This document shows positions 36,283-44,388 of a stretch of 64,000 nt of DNA, in pieces. The DNA is from Streptomyces sp. CA-278952 (GTDB lineage Bacteria; Actinomycetota; Actinomycetes; Streptomycetales; Streptomycetaceae). The position numbers and the translations under genes were made by a program. The notes under the pieces were generated by a model. The model ran no database searches. It had not been told where the DNA came from and worked only from the letters and a program-made list of their open reading frames with translations. The stretch spans positions 1,054,001-1,118,000 of the forward strand of contig NZ_CP112880.1 in assembly GCF_028747205.1 (NCBI RefSeq). Reading direction: 5' to 3'. Each line of letters opens with the position of its first letter. The stretch's first letter is position 1.

Positions 36283-37515
36283 TCAGCGCAGCGCGCCGAA
36301 CACGGCGGCGAAGCTGTCCAGCGCCCGCGCCACGTGCCCGATCTCCAGGGGATCGGCCGCGGTGAGGGACTCCGTCTGCTGCTGCGGTGTGGCGCCCAGC
36401 AGCGGCCCGGTGCCCAGGCGTACGCGCAGGGCGCCCAGCTCGTCCCCGAAGCGGTGTCCGCCCGGGGCGGGTGCGCCGAGCCGGCCGGTGAGGTACTCCT
36501 CAAGCTCCATGGAGTCCGTCACACCCACGTCCGCCAGCCGCGAGCGCAGCGGCCCCAGGTCGGCGTAGAGGTGGCGGCCCGCCTGTGGCGGGCGGGCCAG
36601 CGCGCCGGAGCCGAGGACCGCGCGGTGGGCGGCGGCGGCGACCTGGGCCTGGAGCGCCGCGGCGCGCCGGGCCCGCTCGCGCACGGACTCCGGCTCGCCC
36701 AGGGCGTGGGCGGCCGCGTGGGCGACCGGAGCCGCGACGAGGGCGCCGAGCGCGGTGAGGATGTCCAGGGTGCGGGCGTGCCGGACGGCGGCCCGGGCGG
36801 TGTCCGGGAATCGGGCGACGGCGACCGGCCAGGCGGCCGGTACGAGGGCTCCGGACAGGTCGGCGATCACCGTGACGTCGTCCGGGCACATCTCGGCGGG
36901 GCTGAGCAGAACGGTGTCGCGGGGCCGGTGCACGGTGTCGCGCCAGGTCTCGTCGCTGATGATGTGCAGCCCTTCCCCGACCGCGGCCTCGCACGCCTCG
37001 TGGACCAGCTCGGGCGGGGCGACGGTGGCCGTGGGGTCGTCCACGACGGACAGCAGCAGCAGTTTCGGCCGGCCGCCCTCGGCACGGACCCGGCGGACGG
37101 TCTCCAGCAGGGCGTACGGGTCGGGCACGCCGCCGCATTCGGCCGGGGTCGGCACATGGTAGGCGGGACGCCCCAGCAGGCGGGACTGCGGCATCCAGAA
37201 GGCGGGGCAGGGGCGCGGCATGAGGACGTCGCCGCCGTGGGCGCCGATCAGGGCCAGGAGGAGCGGCTGGGCGCCGGGGGCGGCGGCGATGCCGCCCGCC
37301 GCCCCGTGCAGTCCCCGCCGGTCCCAGTAGCCGCGGGCCGCCTCGCGCAGCCGGGCGCCTCCGCCGGGGGGTTCCGGGCGGGTCCGGGCGGAGGCGGCTG
37401 CGAGGACGGCGGCCAGTTCCGGGAGGACCGGGAGGCCGGGATCGGGGGCGGGCGGCCCGTAGCGGACGGGGCCGTGGTCCTCGTGCGCGGGTGCGTGGTC
37501 CTCGGTCCCGTGCAT
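36283..37515 (-). CDS. Aminotransferase-like protein lacking PLP lysine (probable pseudoenzyme)
   Basis: 410 residues with the fold-type I aminotransferase layout. The positions normally filled by NNPTG, SDEIY and SFSK read VVDDPTATV (about residue 158), SDETWRDTV (188) and IADLSGALVPAAW (217). Thus the Asn, Tyr and the Schiff-base Lys are Asp, Trp and Gly. The whole protein contains only one Lys (Lys151), which lies before a core strand and cannot be the cofactor lysine by position. It therefore probably cannot use PLP in the normal way and may have a binding or regulatory role. ATG 37515 has GGAGGAGGG upstream. It stands alone, convergent with DedA. Confidence 0.8.
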   Translation of the reverse strand: MHGTEDHAPAHEDHGPVRYGPPAPDPGLPVLPELAAVLAAASARTRPEPPGGGARLREAARGYWDRRGLHGAAGGIAAAPGAQPLLLALIGAHGGDVLMPRPCPAFWMPQSRLLGRPAYHVPTPAECGGVPDPYALLETVRRVRAEGGRPKLLLLSVVDDPTATVAPPELVHEACEAAVGEGLHIISDETWRDTVHRPRDTVLLSPAEMCPDDVTVIADLSGALVPAAWPVAVARFPDTARAAVRHARTLDILTALGALVAAPVAHAAAHALGEPESVRERARRAAALQAQVAAAAHRAVLGSGALARPPQAGRHLYADLGPLRSRLADVGVTDSMELEEYLTGRLGAPAPGGHRFGDELGALRVRLGTGPLLGATPQQQTESLTAADPLEIGHVARALDSFAAVFGALR

Positions 37516-37838
37516 CCGGCCCTCCTCCGCCGCTCTTCGCTTCCTCGCTCCGCGTCCGCGGAGTCTCCGGCGTCTTCGCCGCGCCGTCCGGAACATCTGG
37601 TCCGGGTCCGGGTGCTCCGGTCGCTGTTCGTTCTCCGGGTCGACGGCCCCTGGCTTCTTTATGTCGACGGCCCCTGGCTTCTTTATACGGAGGTTCCGGA
37701 CGGCCCGCCCGCCCAGTCGCGCGCCCGCTCCCGGGGGCCGTCGCCGGGTTGGCTGTTCCGCCGGCCGGTGGCGGCACGTGGCCGGGGTCTCAGCGCGCCT
37801 GTTGGTTCAGCGTGGCCCTGCCGGGTATTCGCTGATCC
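37516..37838. other. Divergent intergenic region, aminotransferase-like / PAP2-DGK
   Basis: Gene-free 323 bases. It contains a 7-2-7 dyad CTCCGCG-TC-CGCGGAG (37548-37563) and a 24-bp tandem duplication (37639-37686). Promoters for both genes must lie here; none is convincing by eye. Confidence 0.5.
37639..37686. repeat. 24-bp perfect tandem duplication
   Basis: GTCGACGGCCCCTGGCTTCT followed by TTAT occurs at 37639-37662 and again at 37663-37686 without change. Relatively AT-rich for this genome. Confidence 0.95.
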
Positions 37839-39365
37839 ATGTCCATGTCCTCACCGAGAACCTCACCCGCCACCGTCAACACCACCGCTCCCGCCGTCGC
37901 CCGGTTGCGCGGCTGGCTGCAGGAGCGTGACCTGGCCGTCTTCCGGAGCGTCGCGGACCGGCACTGGCCGGGCGCCGATCCGCTGCTGCCGAAGCTGAGC
38001 CGGAGCGCCAACCACGGGCTGCTCTGGTTCGGGGCGGCGGCCGGGATCGCGGCCCTCGGCAGCAGTGCGCGCTCACGCCGGGCCGCGCTGCGCGGGGTTG
38101 CGTCCCTCGCCGTGGCCTCGGTGGCGATCAACACGGTCGGCAAGGGCGCGGTGCGCCGCGAGCGGCCGATAGCGGACCTGGTGCCGGTGGTGCGGCAGCT
38201 CAAGCGGCAGCCGATCACCACCTCCTTCCCCTCGGGCCACGCGGCGTCGGCGGCGGCCTTCGCCACCGGGGTGGCCCTGGAGTCCAAGGGCTGGGGCGCG
38301 GTCGTGGCCCCGGTCGCGCTGGCCGTGGCCGCCTCCCGTGTCTACACCGGGGTGCACTATCCGAGTGATGTGCTGGCGGGTGCGGCGCTCGGCGTAGGGG
38401 CCGCGTTCGCGCTGCGCGGGGTCGTGCCCACCCGGGGCCAGCTGCCCGCTCCCGGCCGCCCGCCGGGCGAGGCCCCGGCGCTGCCCGCCGGGAAGGGCCT
38501 CGTCGTGGTGGTGAACCAGGAGTCGGGCACGGCCACCGCGACCGCGTCGCTGGTGCGCGAGGCGCTGCCCGCGGCGGAGGTGGTGGCGGTGCCGCCGGAG
38601 GAGCTGTCGGCCGCGATGGAGAAGGCGGCGGGGCGGGGACGGGCGCTGGGCGTCTGCGGAGGCGACGGCACGGTGAATCTGGCGGCCTCCGTGGCGGCGA
38701 CGCACGGGATGCCGCTGGCGGTCTTCCCCGGCGGGACGCTGAACCACTTCGCCTACGACCTGGGCATCGAGACCGTCCACGACACCGCCGCCGCCCTCGC
38801 CGCGGGCGATGCCATCCGGGTGGACCTCGGCCGCTTCCGGCCGGGGCCCAAGGGTGCGGACGGGGCGGACGGGTATTTCCTCAACGCCTTCTCGCTGGGC
38901 GCCTATCCGGAACTGGTACGGACCCGGGAACACTGGTCGCCGCGGATCGGCGGCTGGCCGGCCGGCGTGCTCGCGGCCTTCCACGTGCTGCGTGGCCGAC
39001 AGCCGCTGGAGGCCGAACTCCAGGGACGCAGGCGGCCGTTGTGGCTGCTCTTCGTCGGCAACGGACTCTTCCAGCGGGTGGGCCCCGCTCCGGGGCGCCG
39101 CCACAACCTGGCGGACGGGCTGCTGGACGTCCGGGTGGTGCACGGCGGCCGGACACCCGGGTTGCGTCTGCTGGCGGCGGCGGTGGCGGGACCGCTGACC
39201 CGCTCCCCCGCCCATGCCGCCGTGCGGCGGCGGCGGATGCGGATCGGCGGCCTCGCGCCGGGGACTCCGTACGCGTACGACGGTGAAGTGGCCCACTCCG
39301 GAACGGAACTGACGATCGACAAGCTGCCGGAGGCACTGACCGTCTACTGCCCGATGCCGATCTGA
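37839..39365 (+). CDS. PAP2 phosphatase-diacylglycerol kinase fusion
   Basis: 508 residues. The N-terminal half is a PAP2 lipid phosphatase with membrane helices and the three-part signature KGAVRRERP, SFPSGHAASAAAFATG and SRVYTGVHYPSDVLAG. The C-terminal half is a diacylglycerol/sphingosine kinase-like domain: VVVVNQESGTATATASL, VCGGDGTVNLAAS and FPGGTLNHFAYDLG. The protein could both remove and add phosphate on a membrane lipid such as diacylglycerol, phosphatidate or a prenyl lipid. ATG 37839 is followed closely by other Met codons. It is a single gene. Confidence 0.92.
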   Translation: MSMSSPRTSPATVNTTAPAVARLRGWLQERDLAVFRSVADRHWPGADPLLPKLSRSANHGLLWFGAAAGIAALGSSARSRRAALRGVASLAVASVAINTVGKGAVRRERPIADLVPVVRQLKRQPITTSFPSGHAASAAAFATGVALESKGWGAVVAPVALAVAASRVYTGVHYPSDVLAGAALGVGAAFALRGVVPTRGQLPAPGRPPGEAPALPAGKGLVVVVNQESGTATATASLVREALPAAEVVAVPPEELSAAMEKAAGRGRALGVCGGDGTVNLAASVAATHGMPLAVFPGGTLNHFAYDLGIETVHDTAAALAAGDAIRVDLGRFRPGPKGADGADGYFLNAFSLGAYPELVRTREHWSPRIGGWPAGVLAAFHVLRGRQPLEAELQGRRRPLWLLFVGNGLFQRVGPAPGRRHNLADGLLDVRVVHGGRTPGLRLLAAAVAGPLTRSPAHAAVRRRRMRIGGLAPGTPYAYDGEVAHSGTELTIDKLPEALTVYCPMPI

Positions 39366-39540
39366 CCACCCAGGCCCCCCTCCGGACGGGACCAGGTCGG
39401 CCCCTCGGGCAGCGCCCACCGGCCCCACCACCATGTCGTCCGCATAGCAAGACGCCTATCTCATCATTCGACATGGCGGCGTACGGTGGTTCCTGTCGCC
39501 GCGCCCGTCGGCGCGAGGTTTCGGGAAGGGAAGCAACGCC

Positions 39541-40350
39541 ATGCCGAAGGAGACCGCCGTGTACACGCACGGCCACCACGAGTCGGTCCTGCGCTCGCAC
39601 CGCTGGCGTACCGCCGCCAACTCGGCGGCGTACCTCCTCGGCGAACTCCGCCCCGGTCTGGCCGTGCTGGACGTCGGCTGCGGCCCCGGGACCATCACCG
39701 CCGATCTGGCCGCGCTGGTCGCCCCGGGGCGGGTCACCGCGGTGGACACCACCGAGGACATCCTCGGCCAGGCCGCCGCGGTGGCCGCCGAACGGGGCCT
39801 GCACAACGTCGCGTTCGCGGTGGCCGACGTCCACGCCCTGGACTTCCCCGACGACTCGTTCGACGTGGTCCACGCCCATCAGGTGCTCCAGCACGTGGGC
39901 GACCCCGTCCAGGCCCTGCGTGAGATGCGGCGCGTCTGCCGTCCCGGCGGGGTGGTCGCGGCGCGGGACAGCGACTACGCGGCGATGACCTGGTATCCGG
40001 AGACCCCCGGCCTCGGCGAGTGGCTGGAGGTTTACGGCCGGGTGGCCCGCGGCAACGGCGGCGAGCCCGACGCCGGCCGCAGGCTCCTCTCCTGGGCGCG
40101 GCAAGCCGGATTCACCGACATCACCCCCACCGCGGCCGCCTGGTGCTTCGCCACCCCGGAGAGCCGCGCCTGGTGGAGCGGCCTGTGGGCGGACCGTACG
40201 ACGGACTCGGTCTACGCCGAGCTGGCGGTACGGGGCGGGCACGCGAGCGCCGAGCAGCTCACGGCCATCGCCGGGGCGTGGCGCTCCTGGGGCGAGGAGG
40301 GCGACGGCTGGTTCATGGTCCCGCACGGCGAGGTGCTCTGCCGGGCGTGA
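39541..40350 (+). CDS. Class I SAM-dependent methyltransferase
   Basis: 269 residues. Motif I AVLDVGCGPGTITADLAAL, acidic residue in VTAVDTTEDIL, then FDVVHAHQVLQHVGDP and MRRVCRPGGVVAARDSD. It belongs to the UbiE/Coq5-like group, but the substrate is unknown. GGGAAGGGAAGC is a good RBS. The 175-base gap before it holds an 8-bp inverted repeat (CCATGTCG/CGACATGG at 39431 and 39469) that could bind a regulator. The stop lies in the first unit of a 22-bp tandem repeat. Confidence 0.88.
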   Translation: MPKETAVYTHGHHESVLRSHRWRTAANSAAYLLGELRPGLAVLDVGCGPGTITADLAALVAPGRVTAVDTTEDILGQAAAVAAERGLHNVAFAVADVHALDFPDDSFDVVHAHQVLQHVGDPVQALREMRRVCRPGGVVAARDSDYAAMTWYPETPGLGEWLEVYGRVARGNGGEPDAGRRLLSWARQAGFTDITPTAAAWCFATPESRAWWSGLWADRTTDSVYAELAVRGGHASAEQLTAIAGAWRSWGEEGDGWFMVPHGEVLCRA

Positions 40351-40426
40351 GGTGAGCATGCGCCGGGCGTGAGGTGAGGAGTGGCCGGCGTGAGGTGAGG
40401 AGTGGCCGGCGTGGGGTGAGGCGGTG
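40340..40426. repeat. 22-bp tandem repeats across methyltransferase stop codon
   Basis: Four imperfect units start at 40340, 40362, 40384 and 40405 (GCCGGGCGTGAGGTGAG-type). The methyltransferase TGA (40348-40350) is inside unit 1, and each later unit repeats the same TGA context except the last. Confidence 0.85.
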
Positions 40427-40504
40427 CGGTACGGGGCGAAGAGGGGGATCCGGCCCGCCCGGAACCGATCACACCGGTGGCGGCCGCCAACTACCCTCGT
40501 AGGC

Positions 40505-40858
40505 ATGGAGATCCTCGGAACCACGCTGCGTATCTGCGTCGACGACCTGGAGGCCTCGGTGGCCTTCTACGAGGGGCTGACGAGCACGTCGGCCCTGCGC
40601 TATGAGCGCGGTGGGGTGTCGGTGGCCGCGATCGGCTGCTTCCTGTTGATGAGCGGGCCCGAGTCGGAGCTGGAGGTGCTCCGCAAGGTGGGCGCGACCA
40701 TCGCCGTCAAGGACGTCGACGAGGCGAACGCCGCGCTGACCCGGGCGGGCGCGCGGGTCATCGCGGGACCGGTGCCGACCCCGGCGGGCCGTAACCTCAT
40801 CGCGCTGCACCCGGACGGCTCGGTCTTCGAGTACGTGGACCGCAACGTCACCGTCTGA
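40505..40858 (+). CDS. VOC-family (glyoxalase/bleomycin-resistance fold) protein
   Basis: 117 residues with the paired beta-alpha-beta-beta-beta modules of the vicinal oxygen chelate family (TTLRICVDDLEASVAFYEGL, then IAVKDVDEANAALTRAGARV and LIALHPDGSVFEYVD). The C-terminal Glu in VFEYVD is a usual metal ligand; the first-module His is not obvious, so enzymatic activity is uncertain. TACCCT at 40492-40497 lies 7 bases before the ATG, and there is no RBS, so the mRNA is probably leaderless. Confidence 0.85.
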   Translation: MEILGTTLRICVDDLEASVAFYEGLTSTSALRYERGGVSVAAIGCFLLMSGPESELEVLRKVGATIAVKDVDEANAALTRAGARVIAGPVPTPAGRNLIALHPDGSVFEYVDRNVTV

Positions 40859-40881
40859 CCGGCCGCCCGGGTGCGAGTCGG

Positions 40882-42867
40882 TCACTCCTGGGGCGGGCGC
40901 ATGCGGAAGTCGTAGGCGTCCGGCAGCGGTTCGTCGCTGAGGGACGCCCACAGCTCGCCGAGGATGCCGGCCCCTTCGCGCAGGTCGGCGACCTCGAATC
41001 CGGCGTCGAAGATCTCCCGGGCCGCCCCGGTGTCTCCCTCGGCGACCAGGGTCCGGGCGAGAAGCAGCCGGAAGCGTCCGCGCTCACGGATCCCGCCCGG
41101 AAGCCCGGCCAGCAGCGCCCGGGCCGCCCCGGCCCGGCCGGCCGACAGGTGGGCCTCGACGGTCTCGCGGGCCAGGGCGACGAGGAGGGCCGTGCCCTCC
41201 GCCGACGCCGTGAGGTCCTCCGCTCCGGGGGTCCCGAGGTCCGCGAAGGCCTCGGCGTACAGTTCGGCGGCGTGGGCCGGCCTGCCGCTCTCCTCGGCGG
41301 CGACCGCGAGGCAGCGCAGCAGGGGCCAGCGCGGCGCGGGGCCGCTCTCCAGGCCGCGTTCCCAGCTGCGGACGGCCTGGGCCCGGTCATCCGCGTGCCA
41401 CTGCGCGATGCCGAGGTGGTATTCGGTGTGCGGGTCGGCGTCGGCGGTCTCCAGCATGTCCCGCCAGGGCGGTGAGACCGGTGTCGGGCCGGGTATACCG
41501 TCCGGGTCCGGCTTCGGCAGGGTCCCGTGCTCCAGCAACTCCCGCCAGGGGGCCTGCTGGGCGCCGATGGCGGCGGCGGGGAACGGGGTGCCGGGCAGCC
41601 GGTGGCCGCCCCGCAGCACCTCCAGCGCGCCCCAGCCGGAGCCGGTGGCGATCACTTCGCCCGGTTCGGCGTCGGCGTGCGGCAGCCAGGCGGCGTACGC
41701 CTCGTCCACCGCGCCGCGCGGGAGAGCCTCCTCCAGCCGCGCGGCGGCCTCCTCGGTGGCCGCGGCCCAGTCCCGGCCGTGCACGGCGGCCGGGTCCGCG
41801 GAGAGCGGACCGTAGGACTCCAGCCAGCTGAACGCGGCGCCCGCCTCCAGCGGGACGTGCTCCAGCTGGGTGCGGGACAGCCCGGCCTGGATCTCCACGT
41901 AGCCGCCGTTCCCGGGCCCGTTCAGCCACTCCTGCCAGCGGCGGCCGCCCCTCCCGTGGCCCCAGCGGAACAGTTTGCGGCCGCGCAGCAGGTCGGTGGA
42001 GGTCTGGGCGAGTCCGTGACCGTCCTCGTCGAGCGCGGCGATCCAGCGCCGGGCGCCGTCGGGCAGCTCGTAGAAGTGGTCGGCGGGGTACTCGGAGCGC
42101 AGTGGATAGGTGTGGTCGAGGCCGCCCGACTCCGGGACGCCGACCCGGGTGAGCGCGTGGTCGTAGCCGAAGTGCCAGGCCTCGTCGGCCGGGGCCAGGA
42201 CGCGGGTACCCGCGGTCTCCGGGACGGCGGTGTTGGACCACCAGTAGACCGGTGCGGGCTGTTCGTGCGGGTTGCGTATCCGCACGCCGACGTGGAGGAA
42301 GTCGGAGTCGTCGGGGAGCCAGAGGTCCACCTGGAAGGGCAGGTCGCGCAGTCGCTCCCATTCCCAGAGCCGGACCATCGTGGAGCCGTCGGGGGCGGGC
42401 ACCAGCGCGGCGTGGAGCGGTGCGCAGGACAGGGTGGTGTGGCCGGTGGCGCCGATGTTCCACTCGATCCCGCCGGAGAACCAGGCCCCGTTGAGGGCGA
42501 AGGCGGCGGGCTGGAGGACCGGGTTGCGGTGGAGCAGTTCGCGACCGGTGGGCTTGTGGTGCAGGGAGTGGATCCGGCCGCCGAGTCCGGGCAGCACGGT
42601 GACGCGCAGCCGGGCGTTCTCGATGACGACGGCGTCGATGCCGGTGGGGGTGCGCTCACGTCCGTAACCGTCGAGCAGCCGGGTGGGCAGGACGGTGCGC
42701 AGCGGCCGGTGGCCCAGTTGCCGGGCCATGTCGCGGGGCAGGCCGGCCCGTTCCCGGGGGTCGAGCACGGGCGGCGGGGCGGGCGTCCGCAGCGGCGGGA
42801 GCGGGTTCTCCGGCCCGAGCGGCGCTGCGGGCAGGTTCAGTACGGCACGTCGTACGGTCGTGGCCAA
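40882..42867 (-). CDS. DUF5107 protein (galactose-mutarotase-like, with TPR-like C-terminus)
   Basis: About 661 residues. The N-terminal 330 residues match the DUF5107 pattern with an aldose-epimerase-like beta-sandwich (RLRVTVLPGLGGRIHSLHHK, FSGGIEWNIG, VYWWSNTAVPE). The C-terminal third is helical with TPR-like repeats (HLGIAQWHADDRAQAVRSWERG, AAELYAEAFADLG, LLLARTLVAEGDTGAAREIF). It probably binds or rearranges a carbohydrate, but the activity is not known to me. The TTG at 42867 is chosen because GAGGG stands 4 bases upstream; no ATG lies near the first conserved region. It converges with the VOC gene. Confidence 0.8.
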   Translation of the reverse strand: MATTVRRAVLNLPAAPLGPENPLPPLRTPAPPPVLDPRERAGLPRDMARQLGHRPLRTVLPTRLLDGYGRERTPTGIDAVVIENARLRVTVLPGLGGRIHSLHHKPTGRELLHRNPVLQPAAFALNGAWFSGGIEWNIGATGHTTLSCAPLHAALVPAPDGSTMVRLWEWERLRDLPFQVDLWLPDDSDFLHVGVRIRNPHEQPAPVYWWSNTAVPETAGTRVLAPADEAWHFGYDHALTRVGVPESGGLDHTYPLRSEYPADHFYELPDGARRWIAALDEDGHGLAQTSTDLLRGRKLFRWGHGRGGRRWQEWLNGPGNGGYVEIQAGLSRTQLEHVPLEAGAAFSWLESYGPLSADPAAVHGRDWAAATEEAAARLEEALPRGAVDEAYAAWLPHADAEPGEVIATGSGWGALEVLRGGHRLPGTPFPAAAIGAQQAPWRELLEHGTLPKPDPDGIPGPTPVSPPWRDMLETADADPHTEYHLGIAQWHADDRAQAVRSWERGLESGPAPRWPLLRCLAVAAEESGRPAHAAELYAEAFADLGTPGAEDLTASAEGTALLVALARETVEAHLSAGRAGAARALLAGLPGGIRERGRFRLLLARTLVAEGDTGAAREIFDAGFEVADLREGAGILGELWASLSDEPLPDAYDFRMRPPQE

Positions 42868-43010
42868 GGCACCCTCGTTCCCTCGCTGCGGGCCGCCGCA
42901 GGTCCGGGCGCCCCCCGGTGACCATGGAACACGCAGGTGGCCGCGTGGGCCAGAGGCCCGTCGGCCGGATTTCCGCGCGCTCGGGGTCCGCCCGGGCCCC
43001 GCACGGCGCG

Positions 43011-43919
43011 TCAGCCGTCCGTGGCGGTGTCCGTGAACGCGTCGACGACGAGGTCGGCGAGCAGCGCGCCCGCCGTGCCGTCCGGGTCGAGATCGGGGTC
43101 GTAGATGGTGACGTTCAGCCCGACGCAGCGCGGGGAGGAGACGAGCGTGCGCAGCAGCGGGGCGAGTTCGTGCGGGAGGAGGCCGCCGTCGTCGGGGCTG
43201 TCGACGGCGGGCATGACGGCCGGGTCGAGGACGTCGGCGTCCAGGTGGACCCAGTAGCCGTCGAGTGCGGGGGTCTCCAGGCTCTCCACGGTGGCCCGCG
43301 CGAGGACGTCCGCGCCCCACTCGCGGATCTGCCCGACGGTCGCGTGGGGGATCTTCAGCGCGGCCAGTTCGGCCTGGTCCTCGTCCTCGTCCCGCATCCC
43401 GAAGAGGCGGACGTCCTCGTCCCTGAGGTAGGGGCCGAGCCCTTCGAGGTCGCTGAGGTCCGCCTGGCCCCGGCCGGTGGCGATGGCCAGTTCCTCGCCG
43501 CCGGCCGCGCCGATCCGGTCGCTGTTGCCGGAGTGGCGGAAGTCCGCGGATCCGTCGACGGCGGCGAGTCCGTACCGGCCGAGGCGGCGCAGGGCGAGGG
43601 CGGCGCCGAGTTGGATGGAGCAGTCCCCGCCGAGGACCAGGGCGAACTCCCCGGCCCGTACGTGGCCTTCGATGCGGTCGGCGAGGGTGCGGGTGTACCG
43701 GGCGATGGCGGCGGCGTTGAACACCCCGTCGCCCTCCTGCCAGTCGCCCAGGTCGTAGCGCGGCGGGACGACGACACCGCCCTCCAGAGCCCCGAGGCGG
43801 CGCACGATCCGTTGTTCGCGCAGGGCGCCGGCCAGTTTGTAGCAGCCCGGGACGGTGCCGGGGGCCGGCGGGCGCAGCCCGAGGTTGGAAGGGGCGTCGA
43901 GGACCACGATCGTGCGCAT
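43011..43919 (-). CDS. Arginase/agmatinase-family protein with altered metal ligands
   Basis: 302 residues of the ureohydrolase fold (VVLDAPSNLGLRPPAPG, ALVLGGDCSIQLGAALALR, VHLDADVLDPAVMP). The GGDHS motif reads GGDCS (Cys100) and the DAHxD motif reads DGSAD (122-126), so two of the usual metal-binding His are Cys and Ser. The Asp pair of the last motif (LDADVLDP) remains. It may use one metal, a different metal, or no longer hydrolyse guanidino groups. ATG 43919 is weakly supported by GAGGATGGGG. It is a single gene next to DUF5107 on the same strand, 143 bases apart. Confidence 0.85.
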   Translation of the reverse strand: MRTIVVLDAPSNLGLRPPAPGTVPGCYKLAGALREQRIVRRLGALEGGVVVPPRYDLGDWQEGDGVFNAAAIARYTRTLADRIEGHVRAGEFALVLGGDCSIQLGAALALRRLGRYGLAAVDGSADFRHSGNSDRIGAAGGEELAIATGRGQADLSDLEGLGPYLRDEDVRLFGMRDEDEDQAELAALKIPHATVGQIREWGADVLARATVESLETPALDGYWVHLDADVLDPAVMPAVDSPDDGGLLPHELAPLLRTLVSSPRCVGLNVTIYDPDLDPDGTAGALLADLVVDAFTDTATDG

Positions 43920-44010
43920 ACGCCCCATCCTCGCCGCGGCGGCCCGGGCCCTCAAGCGGTTCCACCGTGCCGGTTTCAGCGTGCGGGAGGAGACCGATGC
44001 GGGGCCGCCG

Positions 44011-44250
44011 TCACTTGCCCTTTCGGCGGAAGAGATAGCCGCCGCAGCCGAGGCCGATCAGGAACATGGCCAACAGCGCGAACCAGAGGGGCATGGTCAC
44101 CTCGGGGATCAGCACCCGGATGGTGACCTTGTCCGTGTTCACGCAGATGAACACGGCGACGAGCACGACCACCACGGCGACCAGGATGCGCCCCGGGGTG
44201 AGCCACCCCGTGCCGCGCCCGCTGCCGCTCGATACGTCCTTGGGGCTCAT
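44011..44250 (-). CDS. LapA-domain (DUF1049) small membrane protein
   Basis: 79 residues with two hydrophobic segments (GRILVAVVVVLVAVFICVN, then MPLWFALLAMFLIGLGCGGY) separated by a short TDKVTIRVLIPEV loop and ending FRRKGK. This is the LapA/DUF1049 pattern of small inner-membrane proteins; the lipopolysaccharide role of LapA cannot apply in a Gram-positive. The ATG has GGAAGGGCGG upstream. Function unknown. Confidence 0.88.
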   Translation of the reverse strand: MSPKDVSSGSGRGTGWLTPGRILVAVVVVLVAVFICVNTDKVTIRVLIPEVTMPLWFALLAMFLIGLGCGGYLFRRKGK

Positions 44251-44388
44251 GTTCCGCCCTTCCGCTCGCTCCTCGCCGTCCGGCCCGCCCGTCGGGCACG
44301 CGACCGCCCCCCGGAGTCCCAGCATGTCCGGCTGCCGGGTTCGGAGGGCGGTGATGTACGGCCGTTCGGGTGAACGCCGTGGCGGGCG

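Noticed and set aside
36283..37515. Frameshift as cause of the missing PLP lysine
   Set aside because: The frame is continuous, the surrounding motifs are in register and codon bias is normal on both sides, so a frameshift is unlikely; a point change or true degeneracy remains.
40882..43965. 1027-codon minus frame
   Set aside because: Its first third is out of frame with and overlaps the arginase gene; the real DUF5107 start is the TTG at 42867.
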